64,000 nucleotides of DNA from Streptomyces sp. CB01373 (GTDB lineage Bacteria > Actinomycetota > Actinomycetes > Streptomycetales > Streptomycetaceae), in the NCBI RefSeq assembly GCF_002803075.1, contig NZ_NNBK01000027.1, forward strand, positions 27,702 through 91,701, in the 5' to 3' direction. Of the stretch, positions 8,000-16,152 are shown one piece after another. Position numbers and translations under genes: made by a program. The notes under the pieces were generated by a model. That model did no database searches and was not told where the DNA came from. It worked only from the letters and a program-made list of their open reading frames with translations. Position 1 is the stretch's first letter. Each line of letters starts with the position of its first letter.

Positions 8000-9334
8000 T
8001 CAGGCGATGTGGTCGTCCTGCAGTTCCGCCGTGTGGCGGTTCGTGAAGCGATTGACCATGCGGTCCGCGTCGCGCTGCGTGAGTGTGACGCCGTACGTCG
8101 CCTCCACGTCGTCCTTCAGCTGGCCCGAGGTGGGGTAGCTGCCGTCTATCGACTTCTTGAAGACCAGGTAGAAGTCCTCCTCGGTCGGCTCCGGGGCGCC
8201 GCCGCCCTCTCCGAGCTCACGGGTGCGGCCCGGGCCCGAGGGGATGGGGAAGCTGCCGGTCGTCTCCGACGGGGATTCCTCGGGGAAGGGCTGCTGCTCC
8301 TCAGGGAACCGGTCCTGGGGGAACCGGTCCTGGGGGAACGGATCCTGGGGGAACTGTTCCTGCTGGTACTGCTCCTGCTCGTACCAGGCCCCGTAGTGCT
8401 CCTCGGCGTAATGAGGGTCGAAGGGCGGCTCGTAGGTGGGGTCGTAGTCGCCCTGGTACTCGATCTGCTGGGGGCTCCTGGCGTGCAGCCAGGGGTTCGC
8501 CTCCGGATCGGGAGCCGGCACCGGCGCGGGTGCGGGTGCGGGCTGTTCGGCGCGGGGAGCGGGGGCCAGCTCGGGGCGCTGCTCGCTCTGAGGCGCCGCC
8601 GGGACGGGGGCAGGGGCGGGAGCGGGTGCCGGCAGAAGCACCGGGAGTTCTATGCCCGCCGCCGCCAGGCCCTCCGGGGCCGTGGCCGACAGCGGGACGC
8701 CGTACCGGGCGAGGCGCAGCGGCATCAGGGACTCCACCGGGGCCTTGCGGCGCCAGGCGCGGCCGAAGCGGGAGCGCAACCGGGCCTGGTAGACGAGGCG
8801 TTCCTGCTCCAGCTTGATGACCTCGTCGTAGGAGCGCAGCTCCCACAGCTTCATGCGCCGCCACAGCAGGAAGGTGGGCACGGGGGAGAGCAGCCAGCGG
8901 GTCAGGCGGACGCCCTCCATGTGCTTGTCCGCCGTGATGTCCGCGATCCGGCCGATCGCGTGCCGGGCCGCCTCCACGGCGACCACGAACAGCACCGGGA
9001 TCACCGCGTGCATGCCCACGCCCAACGGGTCCGGCCAGGCGGCGGCGCCGTTGAAGGCGATCGTGGCCAGCGTCAGCAGCCACGCGGTCTGACGGAGCAG
9101 CGGGAAGGGGATCCGGATCCAGGTCAGCAGCAGATCCAGGGCGAGCAGTACACAGATGCCCGCGTCGATGCCGATCGGGAACACATAGCTGAAGTTCCCG
9201 AAGCCCTTCTTGATGGCGAGTTCACGGACGGCCGCGTACGAACCCGCGAAGCCGATACCGGCAATGATCACGGCGCCCGCGACGACCACGCCGATGAGAA
9301 CGCGGTGCATCCGGGTCAGCTGTGGCGTGGCCAC
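8000..9334 (-). CDS. DUF2637-type membrane protein
   Basis: The N-terminal third carries four hydrophobic segments (roughly residues 11-30, 38-62, 72-90 and 98-115), the arrangement of DUF2637 proteins. Their role is unknown, and some relatives lie in Streptomyces conjugative elements. A basic region follows (residues 150-190). The C-terminal half is disordered: a Pro/Ala run (about 230-285) followed by Gln/Phe/Pro/Asp repeats (FPQDPFPQDRFPQDRFPEE), and then a short folded tail ending in a helix-turn-helix-like SYPTSGQLKDDVEATYGVTL. The GTG at 9334 was chosen (GGGGAGGG site upstream, giving 444 residues), in preference to an ATG 12 codons earlier. It is convergent with lysS. Confidence 0.75.
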   Translation of the reverse strand: MATPQLTRMHRVLIGVVVAGAVIIAGIGFAGSYAAVRELAIKKGFGNFSYVFPIGIDAGICVLLALDLLLTWIRIPFPLLRQTAWLLTLATIAFNGAAAWPDPLGVGMHAVIPVLFVVAVEAARHAIGRIADITADKHMEGVRLTRWLLSPVPTFLLWRRMKLWELRSYDEVIKLEQERLVYQARLRSRFGRAWRRKAPVESLMPLRLARYGVPLSATAPEGLAAAGIELPVLLPAPAPAPAPVPAAPQSEQRPELAPAPRAEQPAPAPAPVPAPDPEANPWLHARSPQQIEYQGDYDPTYEPPFDPHYAEEHYGAWYEQEQYQQEQFPQDPFPQDRFPQDRFPEEQQPFPEESPSETTGSFPIPSGPGRTRELGEGGGAPEPTEEDFYLVFKKSIDGSYPTSGQLKDDVEATYGVTLTQRDADRMVNRFTNRHTAELQDDHIA

Positions 9335-9358
9335 CCGTAACTCCCTCCCCTTGCCTGT

Positions 9359-9372
9359 TGTTGCGCGCAACA
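9359..9372. promoter_or_regulatory. 14-bp palindrome upstream of the DUF2637 gene
   Basis: TGTTGCGCGCAACA is a perfect palindrome, nested in a wider repeat (CCTGTTG at 9354-9360 and CAACAGG at 9368-9374). It ends 20-25 nt upstream of the GTG start, where an operator for a dimeric regulator would act. The regulator is unknown. Confidence 0.5.
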
Positions 9373-9449
9373 GGGTGGCACATCTGTGCGAGGGATGGGG
9401 TACCGGTCCGGTTGCTTGCCCTACGGGCCGTCCGTGGGCCGTCCGTGGG

Positions 9450-10331
9450 TCAGCCGTTGGACGCGGACTTGGACGGCGAGGCCGACTTCGCGGGGGACTC
9501 GGACGCCGAGGGGGAAGAGGAGGGCGAGGAAGAGGACGACGAAGTACTCGGCGCCGCGCCGCCGGACGCGCCGTTCGCCGTCGCCACCGCGGTCACCGCC
9601 TCCTTGGCGGCCTTTTCCGCGGCCTTCGCCAGGCCGTCGGCGTCCGGGGTCCTGTCACCGGCCAGACCCGCGCCGTTGTAGTCGAGGGTGACGACCACGT
9701 TCTCCACCCGCGCCACGACCGTCTGCTGCTTGAAGTCGCCTTCCTTCTTCTTCAGGTCGTAGCGCACCAGCGTGGCCTCGTCGCCCGTCCCGCCCGCCGG
9801 CTCCGACTTGACGTTCCGCGCGTCCTCCGCGTGCTGCGTGTCCTGCACCTGCCGCTGATAGAACTCCTGCGCCTGCTTCTCGCCGGAGCCGCGGGTGACG
9901 TCGGACTCGAAACGCAGCAGCGAGACGTTCAGCCAGCGGAACTGAGAGCCCTTCACCCCGTTGTTGTCCAGGCTGTTCCAGGCGCAGCCGGCCCGCGTGG
10001 AGAGGTCGCTCGACGCGCTCTCCTTGCCCTTCGAGCCCTTCGGGACCAGTTCACCGAGGGTCTTGTCCGACAGCACCTTGCACGGCTGGGGCAGCTTCCC
10101 GTACACCGCGGCCTGCACCGTCGGCGACGGGCTGGCGCTCGCGCTCGCGGAGCCGTTCACGTCGCCCGCCGTGGTCTTCCCGGCATCCCCACCGGAACCG
10201 GAGTCCGAGGAGGAGCAGGCCGCGGCGAGCAGCATCACGGGGACTGCCATCGCGCAGACAAGGGCGCGGTGCGGACGCCCTCCTCGCGGGGTACGCGGGG
10301 CTCGGTCTTCTCGCTGGGCTGCTCGCTGCAT
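9450..10331 (-). CDS. DUF3558-type lipoprotein
   Basis: This is a secreted lipoprotein of about 293 residues. After a basic N-terminus comes a hydrophobic core and a lipobox (LLAAACSS), so the mature protein would be anchored by a diacylglyceryl-Cys on the outer face of the membrane. The mature domain has the DUF3558 pattern, with a conserved Cys in PCKVLSDKTLGELVP and a second in AGCAWNS. The C-terminal 35 residues are Ser/Pro/Ala/Lys low complexity. The start is uncertain: ATG 10331 has an AAGGA site very close to it, while ATG 10346 (five residues longer) has a more distant one. It is a paralogue of the adjacent upstream lipoprotein gene, which suggests tandem duplication. The function is unknown. 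Confidence 0.8.
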   Translation of the reverse strand: MQRAAQREDRAPRTPRGGRPHRALVCAMAVPVMLLAAACSSSDSGSGGDAGKTTAGDVNGSASASASPSPTVQAAVYGKLPQPCKVLSDKTLGELVPKGSKGKESASSDLSTRAGCAWNSLDNNGVKGSQFRWLNVSLLRFESDVTRGSGEKQAQEFYQRQVQDTQHAEDARNVKSEPAGGTGDEATLVRYDLKKKEGDFKQQTVVARVENVVVTLDYNGAGLAGDRTPDADGLAKAAEKAAKEAVTAVATANGASGGAAPSTSSSSSSPSSSPSASESPAKSASPSKSASNG

Positions 10332-10464
10332 GGTTCCTTCGCTCATGACGCTCGTGGTTCCTGCGGTCGGATCGGGTCCGAGGGGCCACCGTACGCGGTA
10401 GGAAAGCCGTACAGTCCCACTTGTCCCACTGAGCGCGGCGGCACCGGGTGCCCCACGAGAGTCG

Positions 10465-11340
10465 TCAACCACCCAGAGAATCGGCCAGCCGAGCCGCCAG
10501 TTTCCTTGCGTTGTCCTGCATTTCCTTGCTGTCCGGGACGATTCCGGCGGTCGCCGGCTGCTCCTCGTAGACGATGGTCACGACCACGTTGGACGTGCGG
10601 AACGCCACAGTCACGGTGCGCTGCCTGGCGGTCGAACCGGCGTTGCCGAGCGCGTCGTCGACGAACGCCTCGTCGCCGAGGTCGCTCAGGACCCGGGGCT
10701 GGAGATCGGGCGGGGTGGCATCGCCGGAGGCGGACGCGGAGGAGGAGGGGGAATCGGGGGACGACGACGAGGACGTCGAGGACGACGGGGAAGGCGAGGA
10801 GGACGAGGAGGACGACGGGGTGCTGCCGGAGCCGGCGTCGGAGCCGGACTGGGACTCGCTCGTGGAGGCGGAGCTCTCGGTGGCGGTCGGCTCGGGAAGG
10901 TGCGCGGCTTCCCGCTTGGCGGCGAACACCGACTGCGCCTGGTCGTCGTCGCTGACGGTGTTGTTGTAGGAGACGACGCGCTCGAAGTCGACGTAGAGGT
11001 GGTCGGTGGCGTCCGAGGAGTCCACCTTCCAGCGGCATCCGACCTTGCGGTCGGTGTCGTAGGTGAGCGTCGCCTGGCCCTCGTAGGCCTTGTCCCGCTG
11101 GTCCACGTCCATGATCTGCTTGATGCCGGGCAGCAGCGAGTCGAGGGTGTTGTGACCGACCGCGTGGCAGGCCTCCGGAAGCGTCCGGTACCGGCCCGGC
11201 TGGGCCGCCGCGGTCGTCGGCTCGGAGCCGCCGGGGTTGGCGTTGTCCGCCCCGCCGTCACTCGACGAACCACCGGTGCAGCCGCCCAGCAGCAGCGCCG
11301 CGAGCGCGGCAGCGCCGGGTACGTACGCCTTCCGCAGCAC
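10465..11340 (-). CDS. DUF3558-type lipoprotein, Ser-rich insert
   Basis: The product is 291 residues from a GTG with a GAGAGGAG ribosome site. The signal peptide ends in the lipobox LLGGCTGG (Cys about residue 19). The DUF3558 landmarks follow: an early Cys (LPEACHAVG) and a second (VGCRWKV). A long Ser/Pro-only linker (roughly residues 155-205) splits the domain, and the C-terminal part (LSDLGDEAFVDDALGNAG, VVVTIVYEEQ) resembles the end of the neighbouring paralogue. It is divergent from rtcB. The function is unknown; an extracytoplasmic binding role is the most that can be inferred. Confidence 0.8.
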   Translation of the reverse strand: MLRKAYVPGAAALAALLLGGCTGGSSSDGGADNANPGGSEPTTAAAQPGRYRTLPEACHAVGHNTLDSLLPGIKQIMDVDQRDKAYEGQATLTYDTDRKVGCRWKVDSSDATDHLYVDFERVVSYNNTVSDDDQAQSVFAAKREAAHLPEPTATESSASTSESQSGSDAGSGSTPSSSSSSSPSPSSSTSSSSSPDSPSSSASASGDATPPDLQPRVLSDLGDEAFVDDALGNAGSTARQRTVTVAFRTSNVVVTIVYEEQPATAGIVPDSKEMQDNARKLAARLADSLGG

Positions 11341-11525
11341 GGTCAGGCTCCTCTCGTTCTCGACGGCCCCGCTGGTTATTCGCTTGCCGGGCGGGGGCGC
11401 ACTCCGGAGACAATGTGTATCGCACGCACTGCCGTGGACGCCGGTCCGTTGCCCTGTTTCGTAGACCTTGGCGCCGGTATTGCGTTTCCGTACTTCCATG
11501 CTGTTTTCCGGGGGATGAGGCCGAT

Positions 11526-12719
11526 ATGTCGTATGTGGAGATGCCGGGCGCGAAGGTCCCGATCCGCATGTGGACCGACCCGGCGACGGTCGAGAACGTG
11601 GCGATGCAGCAGCTCCGGAACGTCGCGACCCTTCCCTGGATCAAGGGCCTCGCCGTCATGCCGGACGTGCACTACGGCAAGGGCGCGACGGTCGGCTCGG
11701 TCATCGCGATGCGGGGCGCGGTCTGCCCGGCGGCGGTGGGCGTGGACATCGGCTGCGGAATGTCGGCGGTGAAGACGTCACTGACGGCGAACGACCTCCC
11801 CGGCGACCTGTCCCGCCTCCGCTCGAAGATCGAGCAGGCGGTCCCGGTGGGCCGCGGCATGCACGACGACCCCGTCGACCCGGGCCACTTCCACGGCCTG
11901 CCGACCGCGGGCTGGGACGGGTTCTGGGAGCGTTTCGACGGGGTGGCGGAGAGCGTCAGATTCCGTCAGGAACGCGCCGCGAAGCAGATGGGGACGCTTG
12001 GCGGGGGCAACCACTTCGTTGAAGTCTGTATCGACGGGTCCCAGTCGGTGTGGCTCATGCTGCACTCCGGCTCCCGCAACATCGGCAAGGAACTGGCCGA
12101 GCACCACATCGGCGTGGCCCAGAAGCTTTCGTACAACCAGGGCCTGGTCGATCGCGACCTCGCTGTCTTCGTGGCGGACACACCGCAGATGGCGGCGTAC
12201 GAGCACGACCTGTACTGGGCCCAGGAGTACGCGAGGTACAACCGCGCGATCATGATGGCGCTCCTGAAGGACGTGATCCGCAGGGAGTTCAAGAGGGCGA
12301 AGGTGACCTTCGAACCCGAGGTGAGCTGCCACCACAACTACGTGAACCGTGAGCGCTACGAGGGCATGGACCTCCTCGTCACGCGCAAGGGAGCGATCAG
12401 TGCCAGGGCTGGGGAGTACGGCATCATCCCGGGCTCCATGGGCACCGGCTCGTACATCGTCAAGGGCCTCGGGAACGAGAAGTCCTTCAACTCCGCGTCC
12501 CACGGCGCCGGCCGGCGCATGAGCCGCAACGCCGCCAAGCGCCGCTTCTCCACGAGGGACCTGGAGGAGCAGACGCAGGGAGTGGAGTGCCGCAAGGATT
12601 CAGGCGTCGTGGACGAGATCCCGGGCGCCTACAAGCCGATCGAGCAGGTCATCGACCAGCAGAGGGACCTCGTGGAGGTCGTCGCGAGGCTGAAGCAGGT
12701 CGTCTGCGTGAAGGGCTGA
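11526..12719 (+). CDS. rtcB: RtcB-type RNA ligase
   Basis: RtcB joins RNA 3'-phosphate (or 2',3'-cyclic phosphate) ends to 5'-OH ends using GTP and Mn2+, acting in RNA repair. The 397-residue product shows the family hallmarks: DVHYGKGATVGSV, a Cys and metal site in VGVDIGCGM, LGGGNHFVEV, HSGSRNIGKE, CHHNYVNRE, and the guanylylated His region SHGAGRRMSR. ATG 11526 was chosen because GATGAGG lies just upstream and the protein then begins directly with the RtcB fold. No archease or RtcA partner gene is adjacent. Its stop is 15 bp from the convergent small membrane protein gene. Confidence 0.95.
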   Translation: MSYVEMPGAKVPIRMWTDPATVENVAMQQLRNVATLPWIKGLAVMPDVHYGKGATVGSVIAMRGAVCPAAVGVDIGCGMSAVKTSLTANDLPGDLSRLRSKIEQAVPVGRGMHDDPVDPGHFHGLPTAGWDGFWERFDGVAESVRFRQERAAKQMGTLGGGNHFVEVCIDGSQSVWLMLHSGSRNIGKELAEHHIGVAQKLSYNQGLVDRDLAVFVADTPQMAAYEHDLYWAQEYARYNRAIMMALLKDVIRREFKRAKVTFEPEVSCHHNYVNRERYEGMDLLVTRKGAISARAGEYGIIPGSMGTGSYIVKGLGNEKSFNSASHGAGRRMSRNAAKRRFSTRDLEEQTQGVECRKDSGVVDEIPGAYKPIEQVIDQQRDLVEVVARLKQVVCVKG

Positions 12720-12734
12720 GGCGCGGCCGCACGA

Positions 12735-12887
12735 CTACTCCGCGTGCCGGACCGCGTAGATCATGACAAAGGCGACCACGTGGATGCCGAAGAGGAAGTA
12801 GCCGAGGTAGTACCAGACGTAGCGTTCGCGCTTCTTCTCCAGGGCGAGGCGGGCGCGTTCCGGGTCCTGGTCGCCGTCGTCGGCCAT
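12735..12887 (-). CDS. 50-residue single-pass membrane protein (DUF6126-like)
   Basis: This small gene encodes MADDGDQDPERARLALEKKR followed by an aromatic hydrophobic segment (residues 23-46, YVWYYLGYF through VMIYAV) and a short tail. A charged N-terminal helix plus one membrane helix matches my recollection of DUF6126, a Streptomyces family of unknown role. Its ATG overlaps the SDR stop codon by one base (TGATG at 12885-12889), a classic translational coupling signal that supports the start. The coding frame has high GC3. Confidence 0.75.
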   Translation of the reverse strand: MADDGDQDPERARLALEKKRERYVWYYLGYFLFGIHVVAFVMIYAVRHAE

Positions 12888-13663
12888 CAGTGCTCCCGGT
12901 GGACCTTGGTGTTCGACGCCTGGGCTCGGGGGCGGACGACCAGGAGGTCGATGTTGACGTGGCTGGGGCGGGTGACCGCCCAGGTGATGGTGTCGGCCAC
13001 GTCGTCGGCCGTCAGGGGGTCGGCCACGCCGGCGTAGACCTTGTCGGCCTTCTCCCGGTCGCCGCCGAAGCGGGTGAGGGCGAACTCCTCCGTCCTGACC
13101 ATGCCGGGGGCGACCTCGATGACCCGGACCGGCCTGCCGACGATCTCCAGACGGAGGGTCTCGGCGAGCACATGGGCGCCGTGCTTGGCGGCGACGTAAC
13201 CACCGCCGCCCTCGTAGGTGCCGTGGCCCGCGGTGGAGGAGACCACGACCACCGTGCCGTCGCCGCCGGCCTCCAGCTTGGGCAGCAGGGCCTGGGTGAG
13301 GTTGAGGGTGCCGAGGACGTTCGTCTCGTACATCGTGCGCCAGTCGGCCGGGTCGCCGGTGGCGACGGGGTCGGCGCCCAGTGCCCCGCCCGCGTTGTTG
13401 ACCAGGACGCCGACGGACTTGAAGGCCGTGGCGAACTCGTCCACCGCCGCGCGGTCGGTGACGTCGAGCTGGTAGGCGGTGGCGGAGTGGCCCGCCGCGT
13501 CGATCTCCTCGGCCAGTGCCTCGATGCGGTCCTTGCGGCGGGCGGTCAGGACGACCCGGTACCCGGCGGCCGCGAGCTGCCGGGCCGTGGCGGCGCCGAT
13601 GCCGCTGCTCGCACCGGTCACGACGGCGATGCGGGAGGCGGCGGACGGGGCGGCGGTGGCCAT
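12887..13663 (-). CDS. Short-chain dehydrogenase/reductase
   Basis: This is a 258-residue NAD(P)-dependent oxidoreductase of the classical SDR family. It has the cofactor motif TGASSGIG near residue 17, NNAG in the middle, and the catalytic Ser with a YxxxK motif (SSTAGHGTYEGGGGYVAAK). The ATRKxR-like ARRKDR after the second strand suggests NADPH use. The layout is YdfG-like, a subgroup that oxidises 3-hydroxy acids, but the substrate cannot be read from sequence. It is translationally coupled to the downstream 50-residue membrane protein. Confidence 0.9.
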   Translation of the reverse strand: MATAAPSAASRIAVVTGASSGIGAATARQLAAAGYRVVLTARRKDRIEALAEEIDAAGHSATAYQLDVTDRAAVDEFATAFKSVGVLVNNAGGALGADPVATGDPADWRTMYETNVLGTLNLTQALLPKLEAGGDGTVVVVSSTAGHGTYEGGGGYVAAKHGAHVLAETLRLEIVGRPVRVIEVAPGMVRTEEFALTRFGGDREKADKVYAGVADPLTADDVADTITWAVTRPSHVNIDLLVVRPRAQASNTKVHREH

Positions 13664-13715
13664 GACTGCTCCTCGGGGCGGAGTGTGATGCGTTCGCCCC
13701 CAGCCTAGGTGAACG

Positions 13716-14054
13716 TCAGCCGCCGTTCCGTGGCGCCCACATGATCACGGCCATGCCCGCCAGGCAGATCAGCACGCCGGTCACGTCCCAGCGGTCGGGC
13801 CGGTAGCCGTCGGCGGCCATGCCCCACAGGATCGAGCCGGCGACGAAGATCCCGCCGTAGGCGGCGAGGACGCGGCCGAAGTGGGCGTCGGGCTGGAAGG
13901 TGGCAACGAAGCCGTACGCGCCCAGCGCGAGGACGCCGCCCGCGGCCCACATCCAGCCGCGGTGCTCGCGCACGCCCTGCCAGACCAGCCAGGCGCCGCC
14001 GATCTCGAACAGCGCGGCGACGACGAAGAGAGCGGCGGAGCGAAGGATCAGCAT
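13716..14054 (-). CDS. UPF0060 (YnfA-type) membrane protein
   Basis: The product is 112 residues with four transmembrane helices and the UPF0060 pattern: LFEIGGAWLVWQ in helix 1, GRVLAAYGGIFVAGSILWG in helix 3, and DVTGVLICLAGMAVIMW at the end. The family is an SMR-like small membrane protein group of uncertain function. ATG 14054 is the natural start because the first helix follows at once. It is divergent from the LLM monooxygenase gene. Confidence 0.88.
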   Translation of the reverse strand: MLILRSAALFVVAALFEIGGAWLVWQGVREHRGWMWAAGGVLALGAYGFVATFQPDAHFGRVLAAYGGIFVAGSILWGMAADGYRPDRWDVTGVLICLAGMAVIMWAPRNGG

Positions 14055-14149
14055 GGGGGCAGCCTCGCACGGAGCCCTCCGTGCCCTCCGCGGGGAGGGG
14101 GCCGGGCCCGGCGGAATACTTCCGGGGCGGGGACCGTTGGGCGGGTATA

Positions 14150-14163
14150 GTTGAACCGTCAAC
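14150..14163. promoter_or_regulatory. Operator-like inverted repeat before the LLM/FMN reductase operon
   Basis: GTTGA-ACCG-TCAAC is a perfect 5-bp-arm repeat preceded by TATAG, lying just upstream of the ribosome site of the flavin monooxygenase gene. The size and TTGA/TCAA ends are typical of MarR-family operators, and repression is the simplest inference. Confidence 0.5.
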
Positions 14164-14182
14164 AAATGGAGGGTGAGTGGCC

Positions 14183-15286
14183 ATGCAGTTCGGGATCTTC
14201 AGCGTCGGTGACGTCACGCCGGACCCCACCACGGGGCGTACGCCGACCGAGCGCGAGCGGATCAAGGCCATGGTCGCCATCGCGCTGAAGGCCGAGGAGG
14301 CCGGCCTGGACGTCTTCGCGACCGGTGAGCACCACAACCCGCCGTTCGTGCCGTCGTCCCCGACCACCATGCTCGGCTACATAGCCGCCCGGACGGAGCG
14401 GCTGATCCTGTCCACCTCCACCACCCTGATCACCACCAACGACCCGGTGAAGATCGCCGAGGACTTCGCGATGCTCCAGCACCTGGCCGACGGCCGGGTG
14501 GACCTGATGATGGGCCGCGGCAACACCGGACCGGTCTACCCCTGGTTCGGACAGGACATCCGCCAGGGCGTCAACCTCGCCATCGAGAACTACGCCCTGC
14601 TGCACCGCCTGTGGCGCGAGGACGTCGTCGACTGGGAAGGAAAGTTCCGCACGCCGCTGCAGGGCTTCACCTCCACGCCCCGCCCGCTGGACGGCGTACC
14701 GCCCTTCGTCTGGCACGGCTCCATCCGCTCCCCGGAGATCGCCGAGCAGGCCGCGTACTACGGCGACGGCTTCTTCCACAACAACATCTTCTGGCCGGCC
14801 GACCACACCAAGCGGATGGTCGAGCTGTACCGGTCCCGGTACGCGCACTACGGGCACGGCACGCCCGAGCAGGCGATCGTCGGGCTCGGCGGCCAGGTGT
14901 TCATGCGGAGGAACTCCCAGGACGCGGTGCGCGAGTTCCGCCCCTACTTCGACAACGCGCCGGTCTACGGCCACGGGCCCTCCCTGGAGGACTTCACCTC
15001 CCAGACCCCGCTGATCGTCGGCTCCCCGCAGCAGGTCATCGAGAAGACCCTGTCCTTCCGCGAGTACGCCGGCGACTACCAGCGCCAGCTGTTCCTGATG
15101 GACCACGCGGGCCTGCCCCTGAAGACCGTGCTGGAGCAGATCGACATGCTCGGCGAGGAGGTCGTTCCGGTGCTGCGCGAGGAGTTCGCCAAGGGCCGCC
15201 CGGCGGACGTGCCGGACGCGCCGAACCACGGCTCCCTGTCGGCCGCCGACCGCTCCGGGAACGAGGAAGAGGTGACCACCGCGTGA
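14183..15286 (+). CDS. Luciferase-like FMN-dependent monooxygenase (CE1758-type)
   Basis: This is a 367-residue LLM-class flavin oxidoreductase, which needs reduced FMN supplied by a partner reductase. It begins QFGIFSVGDVTPDPTTGRTP and carries the LLM barrel features EAGLDVFATGEHHNPPF, the strand DLMMGRGNTGPVYPWFG and the phosphate-binding region near VGLGGQVFM. Pairing with the following FMN reductase matches the CE1758/CE1759 LLM-duo families (TIGR04036/TIGR04037). ATG 14183 is preferred over GTG 14177 because the GGAGGG site is 9 nt from the ATG and only 3 nt from the GTG. The substrate is unknown. Confidence 0.88.
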   Translation: MQFGIFSVGDVTPDPTTGRTPTERERIKAMVAIALKAEEAGLDVFATGEHHNPPFVPSSPTTMLGYIAARTERLILSTSTTLITTNDPVKIAEDFAMLQHLADGRVDLMMGRGNTGPVYPWFGQDIRQGVNLAIENYALLHRLWREDVVDWEGKFRTPLQGFTSTPRPLDGVPPFVWHGSIRSPEIAEQAAYYGDGFFHNNIFWPADHTKRMVELYRSRYAHYGHGTPEQAIVGLGGQVFMRRNSQDAVREFRPYFDNAPVYGHGPSLEDFTSQTPLIVGSPQQVIEKTLSFREYAGDYQRQLFLMDHAGLPLKTVLEQIDMLGEEVVPVLREEFAKGRPADVPDAPNHGSLSAADRSGNEEEVTTA

Positions 15287-15963
15287 ACGAGCACCGCATG
15301 AACCTCGTCGTCGTCTCGGCGGGACTGAGCGTCCCGTCCTCCACGCGGCTGCTGGCCGACCGGCTGGCGGCCGCGACCGCCGAGCACGCCGCGGTGGACA
15401 CGCGCGTGATCGAACTGCGGGACCTGGCCGTGGAGATCGCGCACAACTTCACGGGCGGCTTCCCCGGCCCGGCCCTGGCCAACGCGCTGGACGCGGTCGC
15501 GGAGGCGGACGGGCTGATCGTCGTCACGCCGGTGTTCTCCGCCTCCTACAGCGGACTGTTCAAGTCCTTCTTCGACGTGCTCGGGGTACGGGACCCGAAC
15601 GCGCCGGCCGGCAAGCCGGTGCTGATCGCCGCGACCGGCGGCACCGCCCGGCACTCCCTGGTCCTCGACCACGCGCTGCGCCCGCTCTTCGCGTACCTGA
15701 AGGCCGTCGTCGTCCCCACCGGCGTCTACGCCGCCTCGGAGGACTGGGGCGCCGAGGGCCTGCCCGAGCGGATCGGGCGGGCGGCGAAGGAGCTGGCGGC
15801 GCTGATGACGGGGCTGTCGGCGGTACGGCGGCCGGAGCGGATCGCCGTGCCGAAGCAGACCGCCGTGCCGGAGCAGGCCGCGCCCCCGCAGGCCGCGCCC
15901 GCGCAGGCCGGCGGTTTCACGGTCGTGCCGTTCGAGGAGCAGCTGGCCGCGCTGCGGAGGTGA
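15283..15963 (+). CDS. NAD(P)H-dependent FMN reductase (CE1759-type)
   Basis: The product is 226 residues from GTG 15283, overlapping the monooxygenase stop by 4 nt (GTGA). It is a flavodoxin-fold reductase: the FMN-phosphate loop reads SAGLSVPSSTRLLADRL, and VVTPVFSASYSGLFKSFFD is the typical second FMN contact. It would provide FMNH2 to the coupled monooxygenase. The final 60 residues include an Ala/Pro/Gln repeat (KQTAVPEQAAPPQAAPAQAG) not needed for the fold. An operon with the preceding gene is certain from the overlap. Confidence 0.9.
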   Translation: MNEHRMNLVVVSAGLSVPSSTRLLADRLAAATAEHAAVDTRVIELRDLAVEIAHNFTGGFPGPALANALDAVAEADGLIVVTPVFSASYSGLFKSFFDVLGVRDPNAPAGKPVLIAATGGTARHSLVLDHALRPLFAYLKAVVVPTGVYAASEDWGAEGLPERIGRAAKELAALMTGLSAVRRPERIAVPKQTAVPEQAAPPQAAPAQAGGFTVVPFEEQLAALRR

Positions 15964-16152
15964 CACGTATCCGCTGCTCGCGAGGGCCGCGCCCGGACCG
16001 GCCCGCCGACGACGGGGACGACGGGGACGAGGGGTGAGAGGACGATAGGCGGCCCGTCGCGTTGACTCCGAGTCGGTGAGAGGCGGGTAAAAAGGGTGAT
16101 CGTAGGCCCATTCGTCTCGGCCGCGGGCCCGCGGCCTTGGCAGACTGGACGG

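Noticed and set aside
16062..16093. TTGACT and TAAAAA as a promoter for the response regulator
   Set aside because: The 20-nt spacing is too long for a vegetative promoter, so it was not listed as a feature.
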